A stretch of DNA of 36,660 nucleotides from Lachnospiraceae bacterium. GTDB lineage: Bacteria > Bacillota > Clostridia > Lachnospirales > Lachnospiraceae. The translations under genes were made by a program, and so were the position numbers. The stretch covers positions 1 to 36,660 of the forward strand of contig JAILAD010000047.1 in the NCBI GenBank assembly GCA_024681795.1, given 5' to 3'. Position 1 is the stretch's first letter; each line of letters begins with the position of its first letter. The notes beneath the pieces were generated by a model. The model saw only the letters and a program-made list of their open reading frames with translations, did not search any database and was not told where the DNA came from. Positions 16,551 through 24,263 of the stretch are shown here, one piece after another.

Positions 16551-17261
16551 TCAGTCTATATACACCCCGTTCCAGAAATACTGCTGAATAATCCGACCGC
16601 TTTGTGCGTCAACTTTTACGCTGCTGTATTCGTTTATACGGAATTCATAGTACAAACCTTCACGGATTCCGGCTTTTAATTCATACTCGCCGCTGATCGG
16701 TTTTTCGTATCCTGATAAAAACATCTGGTTTTTGTGTTCCGTCGCCAGTTTAAATACGGTATCGTAAAATTCCGATGCCGGTAATGCAGTATTCTTATCA
16801 AAAACGGGAACGGGAGTAGTTAAGTCAATTCGTTCCCAGGTATAGGAAGTGCCGTTGGTCGTTTTTGCCGAATATGTGATTTCTTCGAGGATTACCCCGT
16901 CAGTATAGCCTTTGCCGTAAAAAATGTAATCTCCGTTCGGCGGTATTTCGCCGACACCGAAAACATACAAATCATCTTTAAGGCTTTTGTCCGCGTCGGT
17001 TAAACATGCTTCAATCGCTGCTTGTTCGGCGTTATTCCGGTTCCGTGCGGTATAGAAATTATCTGCCAGATAAGTGTGATTTCCGATTTTGTTCACGGTA
17101 ACTTCGTGGAATGCGGTATTAGCCGTGGTATTAAGAACCGGAATCCGGACAGAGCCACCGTTTTTGTTTAACGGATTACTGATCGAAACATATCTGCAAC
17201 CGGTCAGGAAAGCCACTGCGGTAAAAAGTATCAGAATCAATGAAACTGTTTTTTTATTCAT
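16551..17261 (-). CDS. Lipoprotein of unknown function
   Basis: A 236-residue lipoprotein: MNKKTVSLILILFTAVAFLTGC, with lipobox FLTGC and lipidated Cys22. The ATG at 17261 follows AAGGAG by six bases; a longer frame from 17390 has no ribosome site. The mature domain is polar and beta-rich, with Asn/Thr-rich text, YVFGVGEIPPNGDYIFYGKG and a C-terminal segment VKVDAQSGRIIQQYFW that resembles the turn of a PepSY-like or similar small domain; that resemblance is weak. It is convergent with the GLUG gene (32-base gap) and divergent from the exonuclease gene. Function unknown. Confidence 0.78.
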   Translation of the reverse strand: MNKKTVSLILILFTAVAFLTGCRYVSISNPLNKNGGSVRIPVLNTTANTAFHEVTVNKIGNHTYLADNFYTARNRNNAEQAAIEACLTDADKSLKDDLYVFGVGEIPPNGDYIFYGKGYTDGVILEEITYSAKTTNGTSYTWERIDLTTPVPVFDKNTALPASEFYDTVFKLATEHKNQMFLSGYEKPISGEYELKAGIREGLYYEFRINEYSSVKVDAQSGRIIQQYFWNGVYID

Positions 17262-17355
17262 CGTTTTCTCCTTGTTTTCAAAACTAATAAAGAAGCCGTA
17301 ATGAGTTCCCCTGTGAAAGATACGTTTGCCGGGCAATGTTTTTATGGGTGTTTTT

Positions 17356-17385
17356 TTGCAAAAGTAAGCAAAGAAAGAATATAAT
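17356..17385 (+). promoter_or_regulatory. Promoter of the exonuclease gene
   Basis: TTGCAA (17356-17361) and a perfect TATAAT (17380-17385) with an 18-base spacer, about 45 bases before the ATG at 17430. It lies in the divergent gap with the lipoprotein gene. Confidence 0.65.
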
Positions 17386-17429
17386 CTCAATAATAATTAT
17401 GATATTATTTTTTTCAGGAGAATACGAAA

Positions 17430-18098
17430 ATGCAATATGTGGTAATAGATCTTGAAATGTGCAAGGTCAAAAGGCTTTATAAAAAGGATTATCCTTATAA
17501 CAGCGAGATTATACAAATTGGTGCGGTTCTTTTGAATGATGAACTGGAAGTTACGGACCGGTTTAACGAATTTGTAAAACCAAAATACGGAGATCTGGAC
17601 AATTTTATCAAAAATCTGACCGGAATTACCAAATACGATCTTTCCGGTGCAGACGAACTTCCGTCGGTTTTTGAGCGTTTTACCGGGTGGCTGCCGAAAG
17701 AAAACATGACCATGGTCTCCTGGAGTATGACGGACCGTTCACAGTTAATCAGGGAAGCGGAAGCAAAAGCGATTCCGACGGATGAGTATTTTAACCTTTT
17801 GCTGGAATCGTGGATTGACTGCCAACTTCAGTTCGCCGAAAAGATGGACATGGGAACCAGGCAGTATTCGCTGGAAGAAGCGCTGATTGCGACAGATGTA
17901 TGTGCCGACGGCCGTGCGCATGACGGACTGGCAGATGCGCTGAATACCGCGCTTTTATTTGCAAAGATGCAAAAAGAGGAAACGCTTGTCCTGAATCCGT
18001 ATTACAAACGTGCGCATGACGGACATAAGGAAGAACACCTGACGTATACAATGGCGGATTTGATTGAAGAGGCTCTGAAAAAGAAAAATCAGAAATGA
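17430..18098 (+). CDS. DEDDh 3'-5' exonuclease domain protein (RNase T/ERI1/KapD-like)
   Basis: A 222-residue soluble protein consisting of one exonuclease domain (about 1-180) and a helical, charged tail. ExoI is YVVIDLEMCKV with the Asp and Glu ligands; ExoII is SWSMTDRSQL (Asp); ExoIII is AHDGLADALNTALL with His and Asp. The segment FVKPKYGDLDNFIKNLTGI matches the loop after the first strands in ERI1/KapD-like nucleases, which act on RNA or on 3' ends of DNA; the substrate cannot be told from sequence. AGGAG lies upstream of the ATG. It is independent of the other DEDDh protein in the window (10261-10941), with which it shares fold but not the zinc finger. Confidence 0.82.
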   Translation: MQYVVIDLEMCKVKRLYKKDYPYNSEIIQIGAVLLNDELEVTDRFNEFVKPKYGDLDNFIKNLTGITKYDLSGADELPSVFERFTGWLPKENMTMVSWSMTDRSQLIREAEAKAIPTDEYFNLLLESWIDCQLQFAEKMDMGTRQYSLEEALIATDVCADGRAHDGLADALNTALLFAKMQKEETLVLNPYYKRAHDGHKEEHLTYTMADLIEEALKKKNQK

Positions 18099-18150
18099 AC
18101 CTCGGGGGAATTGAAACCCGGAAAACGATAATATGCTGACGGAAGTGGTG

Positions 18151-19614
18151 TCACCGTCCCCATGGTTCACAGTATTTTTCCAGCATTTCTGCAGTCACGT
18201 TTCCGACGTGGTTTTCGACCACAATTCCGTCTTTATCAAGCACAATTGTCTGCGGCATTACAGTTGTTCCGCCGACCTTGTCCCATATGGATGCCGGGCC
18301 TTCTTTGTCGACCGCAACCGGAATATTCCAGCCTTTTTCCGAAACAAAAGCATCCACATCCGTTACCGTAAGCGGATGATGTATCGCAATGACCGTGACG
18401 CCATCGTACCTGTCGGCTATGTCGCAGAAATACGGCATTTCTTCAACACAGGGTCCGCAGTAGGTAGCCCAGAGGTTGATGATTACCGTTTTTCCGCGGT
18501 TTTCTTCCAGACGGAAAGTGCTGCCGTCAAGGCATTCTACGGAAAAATCCTCAAGCTGCATGCCGGGTTCATATCCGACGGACTGTCCGGCGTTTTCAGG
18601 AGAGACGGGATTCGGGTTACTGAAGTTCACCCATACAAACACAAATATCAAAACCGCAGCGGCAACTACCATAGCGATAACGGAAAACAGCTTTCGTTTC
18701 TTATTTTTCGAAACCCGTTCATTCTCCGGCAGGGGACTTTCAGCAATCTCATTCGCCTTCAGTACGATTTTTCCTGCCTTTAAAGAAATCGCTCCCTGAG
18801 CACATACATCGATGCATTTGCCGCATTGGATGCACTCCCGGTCGCTTACGTGAAGAATATCCGTCTCACATTTTTTCACGCAAAGACCGCAGTGATTACA
18901 GGCGGATTCATCCGTTCTTACCCCGATAAAACAGAATCTGTTGAAAAGCCCGTATATCGCGCCGAGCGGGCAGATGAACCTGCAGAATGCACGATAGACG
19001 AAAATGCATGTCAGAATGCATAGAATCAGGATTGTTATTTTCAGCCGGAAAGTTCCGCCGAGCGCCCCGAAGAGGGATTTGTTGGACGGATTGATTAAAA
19101 GACCGACGGTACCTTCCAGGGTACCGGCAGGGCAGATATATTTGCAAAATCCCGGCAGGCTCATATCTTTTGCAAGACCGTATGCAAGCGGAAGAATTAC
19201 CGCAAAAACGGCGAGAATTACGTATTTGAGATAAGACAGGATTCGTGTTGCCTTATTTTTTTTCAGTTTCGGAGTCGGAATCTTATGAAGCAGTTCCTGC
19301 AAAAGACCGAACGGACAAAGCCATCCGCATACGGTTCTTCCCGCGATGATTCCGTATAGCAGGAGAATTCCGAAAATATAAAATCCGATGCGGTCATGCG
19401 TGCCTGCAAGTGCAGCCTGCAGGGAACCGAGAGGGCAGGAAGAGACGGCTCCGGGACAGGAATAGCAGTTTAAGCCCGGGACACAGGCATACTTTGCCTT
19501 TCCGGTATAAATTTCACCTTTGATAAAGCCTTTTATGTAAGCATTGTATAAAAGGGCACAGTAAAGCTGAATGATTTTCCGCTTCGAAGGCTTTAATTTC
19601 TCCCGGGCATTCAT
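18151..19614 (-). CDS. NapH-type polyferredoxin fused to TlpA-like thioredoxin
   Basis: A 487-residue protein joining two modules. The N-terminal part (about 1-290) has the membrane polyferredoxin layout: a Cys-rich start (NCYSCPGAVSSCP), membrane helices carrying CGWLCPFGLL and CRFICPLGAI, and two [4Fe-4S] ferredoxin motifs CNHCGLCVKKC and CIQCGKCIDVC. After a further helix (about 310-330, IAMVVAAAVLIFVFVWV) comes an extracytoplasmic TlpA/ResA-like thioredoxin domain (about 355-487) with WATYCGPC (Cys386, Cys389) and a cis-Pro loop VMPQTIVLD. The likely job is carrying electrons from cytoplasmic donors through Fe-S centres to an exported thioredoxin that reduces outer disulfides or peroxide; that path is inference. 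The ATG at 19614 overlaps the stop of the small CXXC gene by four bases, so the two are translationally coupled. Confidence 0.85.
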   Translation of the reverse strand: MNAREKLKPSKRKIIQLYCALLYNAYIKGFIKGEIYTGKAKYACVPGLNCYSCPGAVSSCPLGSLQAALAGTHDRIGFYIFGILLLYGIIAGRTVCGWLCPFGLLQELLHKIPTPKLKKNKATRILSYLKYVILAVFAVILPLAYGLAKDMSLPGFCKYICPAGTLEGTVGLLINPSNKSLFGALGGTFRLKITILILCILTCIFVYRAFCRFICPLGAIYGLFNRFCFIGVRTDESACNHCGLCVKKCETDILHVSDRECIQCGKCIDVCAQGAISLKAGKIVLKANEIAESPLPENERVSKNKKRKLFSVIAMVVAAAVLIFVFVWVNFSNPNPVSPENAGQSVGYEPGMQLEDFSVECLDGSTFRLEENRGKTVIINLWATYCGPCVEEMPYFCDIADRYDGVTVIAIHHPLTVTDVDAFVSEKGWNIPVAVDKEGPASIWDKVGGTTVMPQTIVLDKDGIVVENHVGNVTAEMLEKYCEPWGR

Positions 19615-19766
19615 CCGAGTCCCACGCATTCCGTGCAGATTGTGACGGCCTTATAAAGCGTATCACGCGCACTTCCGTTTAATATTCCGAGGAGAATGAA
19701 AATAACGGCGATTATAAGAATGACGATCCGGACAACGGTGGTTTGAGACTGTTTCTTTTTGTCCAT
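19611..19766 (-). CDS. CD1871A-family CXXC small membrane protein
   Basis: A 51-residue gene. It begins MDKKKQSQTTVVRIVILI, has one membrane helix (about 12-30) and ends with a short amphipathic helix carrying ICTECVGLG, the CXXC motif that defines the CD1871A family. The ATG is preceded by AAAGG seven bases away. Its TGA overlaps the start of the polyferredoxin-thioredoxin gene (ATGA). In Clostridia this family is found beside 4Fe-4S/TlpA proteins, so the CXXC may relay electrons or hold a metal next to the fused partner; the exact role is not known. An extended -10 promoter lies upstream. Confidence 0.75.
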   Translation of the reverse strand: MDKKKQSQTTVVRIVILIIAVIFILLGILNGSARDTLYKAVTICTECVGLG

Positions 19767-19833
19767 GGCTTTGCCTTTCTGCTCATTTACGCTGCGAAAA
19801 CTTCCGGAAACGACATTCTTCCGGTTTGAGTGA

Positions 19834-19842
19834 ATTATATCA
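19834..19842 (-). promoter_or_regulatory. Extended -10 promoter of the redox operon
   Basis: On the minus strand TGATATAAT is an exact extended -10, about 70 bases before the ATG of the CXXC gene. The -35 region is weak. The same 169-base gap must also hold the promoter for the divergent DUF4026 gene. Confidence 0.5.
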
Positions 19843-19935
19843 TAATAGTTTTCGGATTTCGAAAAAAGTATATGTATATTTGGAATTATGATAAAATAAT
19901 TTTACCGTTGTAAAAGTGCAGAAGGAGGAAAAAAC

Positions 19936-21165
19936 ATGAGAGAACCGTCGTACATGATTATTATTCCGATGAAAGAGGATGATATCAAGGATCCGATGAT
20001 TTTTATCGGGAATCTGGAAAAGAGCGAAGATGTCCGGCTGAAATCCGTTGAAACGGATGAGCAAAGAGGTCTGGTGGCATGTTTCCTGGTGGATGATAAG
20101 GAGTATCAGGCGGAAATTAATCCGACCGATGTGGATATTCCCAACCTGGTTCGTCCGGCGCATGCTTTTACGGAAGAGGAATTTCAAAAACTTGACGAGG
20201 TGCGCTCAGGCCTTGGCATCTGCATTGATTTTGACGAGGACAATGCAAGATGTTTTTATGACCAGCTCCGGATTATTCATGCCATGTATCCGGAGGTGCT
20301 TGCCGTTTTAGACTGTCCTTCGGAAAAATTACTTTCGGGAAAATGGGTTGCCCTGGCAGCGGAATCCAAAATTCCTCCGGCACCGAGATATCTTTTTACA
20401 GTTCAGGCAATTTCCGGCGAGAATGACGAGGTATGGCTTCACACCCACGGAATGAAGAGATGCGGAATGTATGAACTCGAGATTCTTTGTTCCGACAGGG
20501 AAAAATGCAATGACCACTATAAAATGATTGAGACTTTTGCATACAGAATGCTGGAAAACGACGGGGAAATTCAACCCGGTGAAGGCGTTTTCATCGGACA
20601 GGCTGCGGGAATATATCTGGTATGTACGGCGGTCGACTGGAAAGAAGCGCTGAAATTTTATCCCGAGGCAACTCTCGGAACCGAAGAGGACAGGGATGAT
20701 GAGGTGCACAGCGTGGATACATGCGTACTGATGCTTTATAAAAACGAAGAGGATGAAGAAGCGGGAAAATACACACCGATTCAGGCATTCGATCCGTTTC
20801 TTCAGCAGAACCCGATGTATATGATTTCTACGCCGGAAACCGATAGAATGAGTAAATTGGCAGTCGAGAGGATTCCGTATCTGCGTAAGGCGTTCGAAAA
20901 TTCGGACAATACGATAATCGTAAAAATCGGCCTGACCACGGACGAGGAATACTGGGATGACGATGTGCCGCAGAAGGAACATATCTGGTTTGAAGTAAAG
21001 GATGTGGATGACGACGGAATCATCGGCGAGCTGACGCAGGAAGCTTATTACGTTTCCGGAATAAAAGAAGGCGATATCGGGAAATATCCGTTTTCTGATG
21101 TTACGGACTGGATTATTTTTACGAAGGAATGCAGGATAACGCCTGACGATGTATATATGCTATAG
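19936..21165 (+). CDS. DUF4026/DUF2314 domain protein
   Basis: A 409-residue soluble, acidic protein. The N-terminal and middle parts (about 1-300) match the DUF4026 type: a strand-rich start MREPSYMIIIPMKEDD and a region with WLHTHGMKRCGMYELEIL, where His-x-His and Cys might bind a metal. The C-terminal part (about 320-409) is DUF2314-like: HIWFEVKDVDDDGIIGELTQ, then a GDIGKYPFSDVTDWIIF segment. No enzyme activity is established for either. GAAGGAGG precedes the ATG. It ends at a TAG, one of at least two intact genes here doing so, which argues that TAG is an ordinary stop codon. It is divergent from the redox operon and has its own terminator downstream. Confidence 0.8.
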   Translation: MREPSYMIIIPMKEDDIKDPMIFIGNLEKSEDVRLKSVETDEQRGLVACFLVDDKEYQAEINPTDVDIPNLVRPAHAFTEEEFQKLDEVRSGLGICIDFDEDNARCFYDQLRIIHAMYPEVLAVLDCPSEKLLSGKWVALAAESKIPPAPRYLFTVQAISGENDEVWLHTHGMKRCGMYELEILCSDREKCNDHYKMIETFAYRMLENDGEIQPGEGVFIGQAAGIYLVCTAVDWKEALKFYPEATLGTEEDRDDEVHSVDTCVLMLYKNEEDEEAGKYTPIQAFDPFLQQNPMYMISTPETDRMSKLAVERIPYLRKAFENSDNTIIVKIGLTTDEEYWDDDVPQKEHIWFEVKDVDDDGIIGELTQEAYYVSGIKEGDIGKYPFSDVTDWIIFTKECRITPDDVYML

Positions 21166-21226
21166 ATGTGTATATGCTTTGACGGATCCGGGGACGGATT
21201 CAGAGGGCAGGTTTGAACCGAAAATG

Positions 21227-21260
21227 AAAACAGCAGCTCAGTTTTGAACTGCTGTTTTTT
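21227..21260 (+). terminator. Rho-independent terminator
   Basis: AAAACAGCAG (21227-21236) pairs with CTGCTGTTTT (21249-21258) and the T tail continues to 21260. It ends the DUF4026 transcript. Confidence 0.85.
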
Positions 21261-21409
21261 AAATGACCTACGAACACCGTCCCCCCCTGGTCTATTACAA
21301 TCTTTACCATACTATCGTAAATACCGCCATATTACAATTTTAATTATTCGGAAATAAATCACGGGTTTGAAAAAAATAATGTATTTATCGAAAAAAATGC
21401 CGTAAAAAA

Positions 21410-21439
21410 TTGAGCGACGGAGGGAAATTGTTATATAAT
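21410..21439 (+). promoter_or_regulatory. Promoter of the signalling operon
   Basis: TTGAGC (21410-21415) and TATAAT (21434-21439) with an 18-base spacer, followed by GGAGG at 21461 and the ATG at 21475. Three co-directional genes with gaps of 14 and 22 bases follow. Confidence 0.65.
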
Positions 21440-21474
21440 ATACAGTGTAATTACTGAAACGGAGGTTTTTTTTG

Positions 21475-22563
21475 ATGAAAAGAAAAATTGTACTCGGATT
21501 CCTAAGTTTGACGCTGGCGGCTTCCCTTTTGGCGGGCTGCGCAAAAAAAACGTCCGGTCCGGAAGATTCGTCCGAGGTGAAGGCGGGAACGCTTACCCTG
21601 CTTAACAGTACCGAAGAGGATTATGCCAGATTTCAGAATCAAAGCTTAAAATATATCATCGGAATTGAAGCGGGAGAGGAACCGGCAGAAATAGCCGGTT
21701 TGGACGAAGCCGGAAACAATCCCGGTGAGAAGTCTCCGCAGTTTGTCTATTACGATAATTTAACCTCAATGGTTATGGGACTGAATTCAGGGGAAATACA
21801 GGAAATACAGCTTTACAGCAGTATCGGAAGATATATCTGTTCCTCAAACACTTCTCTTCAGGTCAGGGATTTGTATGAGGAAGCTACGAAAGAAGAGACG
21901 AAGGAAGCAATCGGAAAAATCTATTCAGACGGATTTTCTTTCATGCTTTCCGAAGAAAAAAAGGAACTCCGCGACGAGCTTGACAAGGCCATTGTGGAGA
22001 TGAAAAATGACGGAACTTTGGAAAAACTGGAAAGAGAGCATATTGAAGACGTTATTGCGGGAAAGGAACCGGTAACGATAGCCATGGATGAATTTCCCGG
22101 TGCGGAAACCGTAAGGGTTGCGGTAACCGGTGATCTTCCTCCTCTTGATTACATTTCTCCCGACGGAACACCCGGAGGATTCAATACCGCAGTTCTTGCA
22201 GAAGTGGGACGCCGTATCGGAAAGAATATCGAGCTTGTGAATATCGACAGCGGCGCGAGAGCAATTTCGCTTTCGAGCGGAAATGTGGATGTCGTATTCT
22301 GGACCAGAAATTCCGTGGAGGGACTTCCTCCCGAAGGAACCTCCGGGGAAAACCCCGACGGTGCCGGCCCGGAAGAAGGAGCCGTTTCGGAGGGAGAAGA
22401 TCCGATGTCGATGATACATGCATCGGAAGAACCACCCGAACTTCCGCCCGAGGACGGAATGGGAAAAGCATTTGAAGAGTATAAAAAGCGTGACATGCCG
22501 GAAGGCACAATTGTTACGATTCCGTATTTTACCGACCATTATGTGATGGTAACGAAAAAATAA
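21475..22563 (+). CDS. Solute-binding (SBP family 3-like) sensor lipoprotein
   Basis: A 362-residue lipoprotein with lipobox SLLAGC. The mature part looks like two halves of family 3 solute-binding lobes: an N-terminal part with the second-lobe signature ELDKAIVEMKNDGTLEKLE (about 165-185), then VRVAVTGDLPPLDYISPDG and GGFNTAVLAEVGRRIGKNIE (about 202-250), the classic first-lobe start. Between the lobe part FWTRNS and the end lies a Pro/Glu/Gly-rich insertion (about 283-325), unusual for the family. No ABC permease or ATPase for small solutes is nearby; instead it precedes a c-di-GMP regulator and a hybrid kinase, so sensing a small molecule for the kinase is more likely than uptake. ATG 21475 has GGAGG nine bases upstream. 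Confidence 0.78.
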   Translation: MKRKIVLGFLSLTLAASLLAGCAKKTSGPEDSSEVKAGTLTLLNSTEEDYARFQNQSLKYIIGIEAGEEPAEIAGLDEAGNNPGEKSPQFVYYDNLTSMVMGLNSGEIQEIQLYSSIGRYICSSNTSLQVRDLYEEATKEETKEAIGKIYSDGFSFMLSEEKKELRDELDKAIVEMKNDGTLEKLEREHIEDVIAGKEPVTIAMDEFPGAETVRVAVTGDLPPLDYISPDGTPGGFNTAVLAEVGRRIGKNIELVNIDSGARAISLSSGNVDVVFWTRNSVEGLPPEGTSGENPDGAGPEEGAVSEGEDPMSMIHASEEPPELPPEDGMGKAFEEYKKRDMPEGTIVTIPYFTDHYVMVTKK

Positions 22564-22577
22564 GAGGATGAAAACGC

Positions 22578-24241
22578 ATGAGTGATTTTGTAAAGAAAAG
22601 ACTTCACAAAAAAGAAGAATTCTGATTGTTGACGACGAGGAAATCAACCGGCTCCTTTTGGAGAATATTTTGTCCGTTGATTATGACGTTACCCTTGCGG
22701 AAAACGGGAAGAAAGCCCTGGATATCGTGAAATCGGAGGCAAGTAAAATTTCCTTAATCCTTCTCGATTTGATGATGCCGGTGATGGACGGTTATGAATT
22801 TTTCAGTCTGTTAAAAGCGGATGCCGCCCATGCGAATATTCCGGTTATTGTTTTAACATCCGAAAAAGAAGCGGAGGTTAAAAGTCTGAACATGGGTGTC
22901 GCCGATTTTATCCCGAAACCCTATGATGTGCCGGAAGTCATTCTTGCCCGTATCGGACGTGTCATTCAGCTTTACGAGGACAAGCACATCATTACCGCAA
23001 CCCAGTACGATACGGTAACCTCGTTATTTAATCCGGAGTACTTTTTTGAATATTCCATGTTTTTTGACAAATACAATCCGGACGAACCGAAGGATATCAT
23101 CGCGGTAAACATTAACCGTTTTCATGTCATTGATGCAATGGAAGGCAGGGAATTCGGAGATAAACTTTTGGCCTAGGTCGGAAAGGGAATCAAGGAATAC
23201 GTCAGCAGCGTGGAAGGCCTTGCCTGCAACAGCATCAACGGTGTTTTCAACAGGCATATTGCCTATTACGACGACGCGATTATCCAGAAAGAGCAATATG
23301 AGGAGAAACTGGTTCACGATCTCGAAAGAGCACTTGAGCAGAAACAGCTGGTGGTTTATTACCAGCCGAAATACAATATCCGCGGTGAGAAGCCGGTGCT
23401 GTCGAGCGCGGAAGCTCTGATTCGATGGAGCCATCCCGAACTCGGAATGATTTCTCCGGGTGTTTTCATTCCCTTATTCGAAAACAACGGATTAATCTGC
23501 AAAGTGGACCGTTATGTCTGGAAGGAAGCGGCCTTGCAGGTTGCCGAATGGAAGAAAAAATATCATAAAACGATTCCGGTTTCCGTCAATGTTTCCAGGG
23601 TTGATATGCTAAACAAGGAACTCCCGACGGAAATGATGGAGATTGTAAACGAGGCGGGAATCGAACCGAAGGATTTTTATCTGGAGGTAACGGAATCCGC
23701 ATATACCGAAAATCAGGCGGATGTTCTGATTATCGTGGAGAAGTTAAGGCGTCTCGGATTTGTCATTGAGATGGATGATTTCGGTACCGGATATTCCTCC
23801 CTCAACATGCTGACGAGCCTGCCGTTTGACATTTTGAAGCTGGATATGGTTTTTGTAAGACGAATTCACCTGGATGAAAAGGCCTTAAGAATTGTGGTAT
23901 TCATCCTGGAGATTGCCGAATATCTGAAGGTGAAGGTCATTGCGGAAGACGGCGTAAAGAGATGTGCCGGAAATGAGGCATTTTATTTAAAACTGGTTCC
24001 GAAGGCACTTGAAGAGGGCAAATATACGGAACTTGCAAATCAGATCGGGGAAAAGAATTTTGAGGCTGCATTTGAGACGGCACACGCATTAAAAGGCGTG
24101 CTTGCAAATCTTTCCATCACCCCGCTTTACGATGTTATCTGCGAGATTACGGAACTTTTAAGAAACAGGCAGGATGTCGATTACAGCGCCCTTCTTGAAA
24201 AGATGAATGCGGTCAGAAAGGGATTTGCGGATCTTCTTTAA
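22578..24241 (+). pseudogene. REC-GGDEF-EAL-Hpt regulator, frameshift plus in-frame TAG
   Basis: Corrected, this is a 554-residue protein. The start MSDFVKKRLHKK runs into a frameshift at the A6 run 22608-22613; one added A gives ILIVDDEE. Domains: REC (about 15-130, phosphoacceptor in LILLDLMMP, residue 64), a degenerate GGDEF-like part (about 140-225, NINRFHVIDAMEGREFG) without the GGDEF signature, an EAL phosphodiesterase domain (about 245-457, with the AEALIRW Glu near 279, SVNVSR, ESAYTE and MDDFGTGYSS) and an Hpt domain (about 460-554, AHALKG, His503). A TAG at 23174-23176 interrupts the GGDEF region where CAG is likely. The EAL domain stops at VIAE and jumps straight into the Hpt start, losing its final strand and Gln. 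Translated as is, the product ends after a few codons; the longest intact fragment is EAL-Hpt without REC. Confidence 0.75.
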
Positions 24242-24263
24242 TCAGGTGCCGGGGGGAAAAAAA

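Larger units (their letters stand above)
21166..21474. other. Intergenic region, 309 bases
   Basis: It contains a terminator (21227-21260), an AT-rich stretch with no open frame of note, and the promoter of the signalling operon (21410-21439). A GC-rich patch at about 21270-21290 (CTACGAACACCGTCCCC) stands out in this AT-rich gap but has no second copy in the window. No gene is seen. Confidence 0.7.

Noticed and set aside
16500..16560. Terminator between the GLUG gene and the lipoprotein gene
   Set aside because: AAAACCGG and CCGGGTTTT could pair, but with a bulge and a loop of more than 30 bases; too weak to call.
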